Assembly (NCBI RefSeq): GCF_018863195.1
Contig: NZ_JAHKRT010000001.1
Coordinates: 372,001 to 436,000 of the forward strand
Direction: 5' to 3'
DNA: 64,000 nt
Origin: Sphingomonas quercus
GTDB lineage: Bacteria; Pseudomonadota; Alphaproteobacteria; Sphingomonadales; Sphingomonadaceae
Below, in pieces: positions 62,593-64,000 of the stretch. The translations under genes were made by a program, and so were the position numbers. The first letter of the stretch is position 1, and each line of letters starts with the position of its first letter. The notes under the pieces were generated by a model that did no database searches, had not been told where the DNA came from, and saw only the letters and a program-made list of their open reading frames with translations.

Positions 62593-64000
62593 TCAGCCTT
62601 CCTTCTCGATGCGGACGAGCAGCGCGCCCTCGCTGACCTGCGAGCCTGCCGCCACCGGCAGCGCCGCGACGACGCCGTCGAACGGGGCCTGAAGCGCCTG
62701 TTCCATCTTCATCGCCTCGATCACCACCAGCTTCTGCCCGGCCTTGACGCTCTCCCCCGCCGCCACTTCGACGGCGACCACCCGGCCCGGCATCGGCGCC
62801 AGTACTGCTCCGTCGCCGGCGGCGGCGCCGCCTCCGGCGCGGTTGGCATCGGGCGCGGCGAAGGGCCACGCCTCGCCATTGAGAAACGCCACACGCTCGG
62901 TCCCGACAACGGCGCTGCGCGCCGCCCCGGCCATGGGCTCGGCCAGCTGCATCTCGCCGCCGATCACCAGCGCGACACGGCGATCCTCCGGCCCGTTGAG
63001 GCGGAAGCCGGCCAGCGCCTGCCACGGGTCCGCGCCGCCCGCACGGACCAGCGCCGCCGCCGCGCCCGCCACCAGCTCAGCCGACGGGCGGGCGGGCGGG
63101 ATCAGCGCGTCCTGATGGCGTTCGATAAACCCGGTATCGACATCACCGGCGACGAAGTCATCATGCGCGGCAGCACGCGCGAGGAAGGCGGCGTTGGTGC
63201 GCACCGGCCATACCTCGACCGCGCCGCACGCCGCCGCCAGACGCGCCGCGGCGGTCGGCCGGTCGCGCTCGTGGACGATCAGCTTGGCGATCATCGGATC
63301 ATAATAAGGCGTGACCTCCCCGCCCTGCTCGACGCCGCTGTCGACGCGGATACCGGCCGGAAAGACGAGATGGGCAAGCGGACCGGTGGACGGCAGGAAG
63401 CCGGTCGCCGGATTCTCGGCATAGAGCCGCGCCTCCATCGCCCAGCCGCTGATCGCGAGTTCGTCCTGCGCGCGCGGCAGCGGCTCGCCGCTGGCGACGC
63501 GCAGCTGCCACTCGACGAGATCCTGCCCGGTGATCGACTCCGTCACCGGATGCTCGACCTGAAGGCGGGTGTTCATCTCCATGAACCAGATGCGATCGGC
63601 GCGCAGGCCATCCGAGCCGTCGGCGATGAACTCGATCGTGCCTGCGCCGACATAATCCACGGCGCGCGCCGCGCGCACCGCCGCCTCGCACACCGCCGCG
63701 CGCGTCGCCGCGTCCATGCCGGGGGCGGGCGCCTCCTCGATCACCTTCTGGTGACGGCGCTGGAGCGAGCAATCCCGCTCGAACAGGTGGACAACCTGCC
63801 CATGGGTATCGCCGAATACCTGCACCTCGATGTGGCGCGGGTTCAGCACATATTTCTCGATCAGCACGCGATCGTCGCCGAACGCCGCCGCCGCCTCGCG
63901 CCGGCAGCTTTCCAGCGCGTCGGCGAAGGCGGCGGGATCGTCGACGCGGCGCATCCCCTTGCCGCCGCCGCCGGCGACCGCCTTGATCAGCACCGGCCAG
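62593..64000 (-). CDS. Biotin-dependent acyl-CoA carboxylase alpha subunit (partial, 5' end beyond window)
   Basis: About 469 codons visible; the coding frame continues past 63999 (WPVLIKAVAGGGGKGM). Biotin carboxylase motifs: AGGGGKGMRRV, MEMNTRLQVEHPVTE, and the C-terminal biotinyl lysine in VIEAMKMEQ. The size and MaoC neighbour suggest methylcrotonyl-CoA carboxylase (leucine path) or a close relative; propionyl/acetyl-CoA type is possible. Biotin domain intact; the BC start is not in the window. Confidence 0.93.
   Translation of the reverse strand, partial: WPVLIKAVAGGGGKGMRRVDDPAAFADALESCRREAAAAFGDDRVLIEKYVLNPRHIEVQVFGDTHGQVVHLFERDCSLQRRHQKVIEEAPAPGMDAATRAAVCEAAVRAARAVDYVGAGTIEFIADGSDGLRADRIWFMEMNTRLQVEHPVTESITGQDLVEWQLRVASGEPLPRAQDELAISGWAMEARLYAENPATGFLPSTGPLAHLVFPAGIRVDSGVEQGGEVTPYYDPMIAKLIVHERDRPTAAARLAAACGAVEVWPVRTNAAFLARAAAHDDFVAGDVDTGFIERHQDALIPPARPSAELVAGAAAALVRAGGADPWQALAGFRLNGPEDRRVALVIGGEMQLAEPMAGAARSAVVGTERVAFLNGEAWPFAAPDANRAGGGAAAGDGAVLAPMPGRVVAVEVAAGESVKAGQKLVVIEAMKMEQALQAPFDGVVAALPVAAGSQVSEGALLVRIEKEG

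Noticed and set aside
1-64000. tRNA genes, rRNA, insertion sequences and CRISPR
   Set aside because: Looked for cloverleaf ends, T-arm sequence, transposase motifs and regular direct repeats; none seen.

Overview
The window is 64 kb of GC-rich chromosomal DNA from an alphaproteobacterium, most likely a sphingomonad (Sphingomonadaceae). The evidence is the ChvI-ChvG / short HprK / RapZ / EIIA / HPr operon, the cobA-DUF2849-cysI-DUF934-cysH sulfate operon, UPF0262, two very large TonB-dependent receptors and a PE-LIG-POL type LigD with Ku. Coding density is high. I see no rRNA, tRNA, insertion sequence, prophage or CRISPR array. The right end cuts through a biotin-dependent carboxylase gene.

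Layout. 0.1-4.6 kb: minus-strand operon chvI-chvG-hprK-rapZ-EIIA-HPr (envelope/acid two-component system plus regulatory PTS). 4.7-8.2 kb: a conserved hypothetical, def, recR, then fmt-truA. 8.2-13 kb: Tat-exported amidohydrolase, trxB, hpd (tyrosine catabolism), and a DmeF-type metal exporter with a long histidine loop. 13-16.2 kb: fabD-fabG divergent from rpsF-rpsR-rplI. 16.2-19.5 kb: a Phd-antitoxin/PAS fusion regulator, probably frameshifted at its 3' end, divergent from tadE/tadG-like genes. 19.5-25.8 kb: ku-ligD end joining, a membrane diguanylate cyclase and an exported mutarotase-like protein. 25.8-35.6 kb: MocR regulator with a clear operator, DUF983, SH3 and glycine-zipper proteins, glutamine amidotransferase, nitronate monooxygenase-like enzyme, GH130 enzyme, SDR, hydrolase, SelO and a small lipoprotein. 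35.6-39.7 kb: REP-like repeat and the assimilatory sulfate reduction operon. 40-44.6 kb: TonB receptor, exported D-amino-acid-oxidase-like flavoprotein and cytochrome c. 44.7-49.4 kb: dnaB divergent from UPF0262-cdd-dcd, a 55-residue membrane protein, and a FadR-type GntR regulator. 49.5-56.7 kb: Tat phosphoesterase, chloroperoxidase-like hydrolase, OhrR-like regulator, PQQ sugar dehydrogenase, a c-di-GMP riboswitch controlling a CAP-domain protein, NmrA-like protein and LysR regulator. 56.8-64 kb: second TonB receptor, gluconokinase, M20 peptidase, MaoC hydratase and carboxylase alpha subunit.

Most notable. (1) The flavoprotein at 42942-44174 reads as a circularly permuted D-amino acid oxidase: the segment that ends ordinary DAAO lies before the Rossmann motif, and the protein stops where the ordinary enzyme would enter that segment. 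It carries a Tat/lipoprotein signal and sits between a TonB receptor and a c-type cytochrome, suggesting a periplasmic amino-acid dehydrogenase module. (2) A near-perfect GEMM-I cyclic-di-GMP riboswitch precedes the CAP-domain gene, with its closing stem over the ribosome-binding site; a diguanylate cyclase lies 30 kb away. (3) A Phd/YefM-type DNA-binding domain is fused to PAS-type sensor sequence without a toxin.

All calls come from reading the sequence and knowledge of the families. No database search was run. Start codons were chosen by Shine-Dalgarno sequence, family length or coupling overlap.
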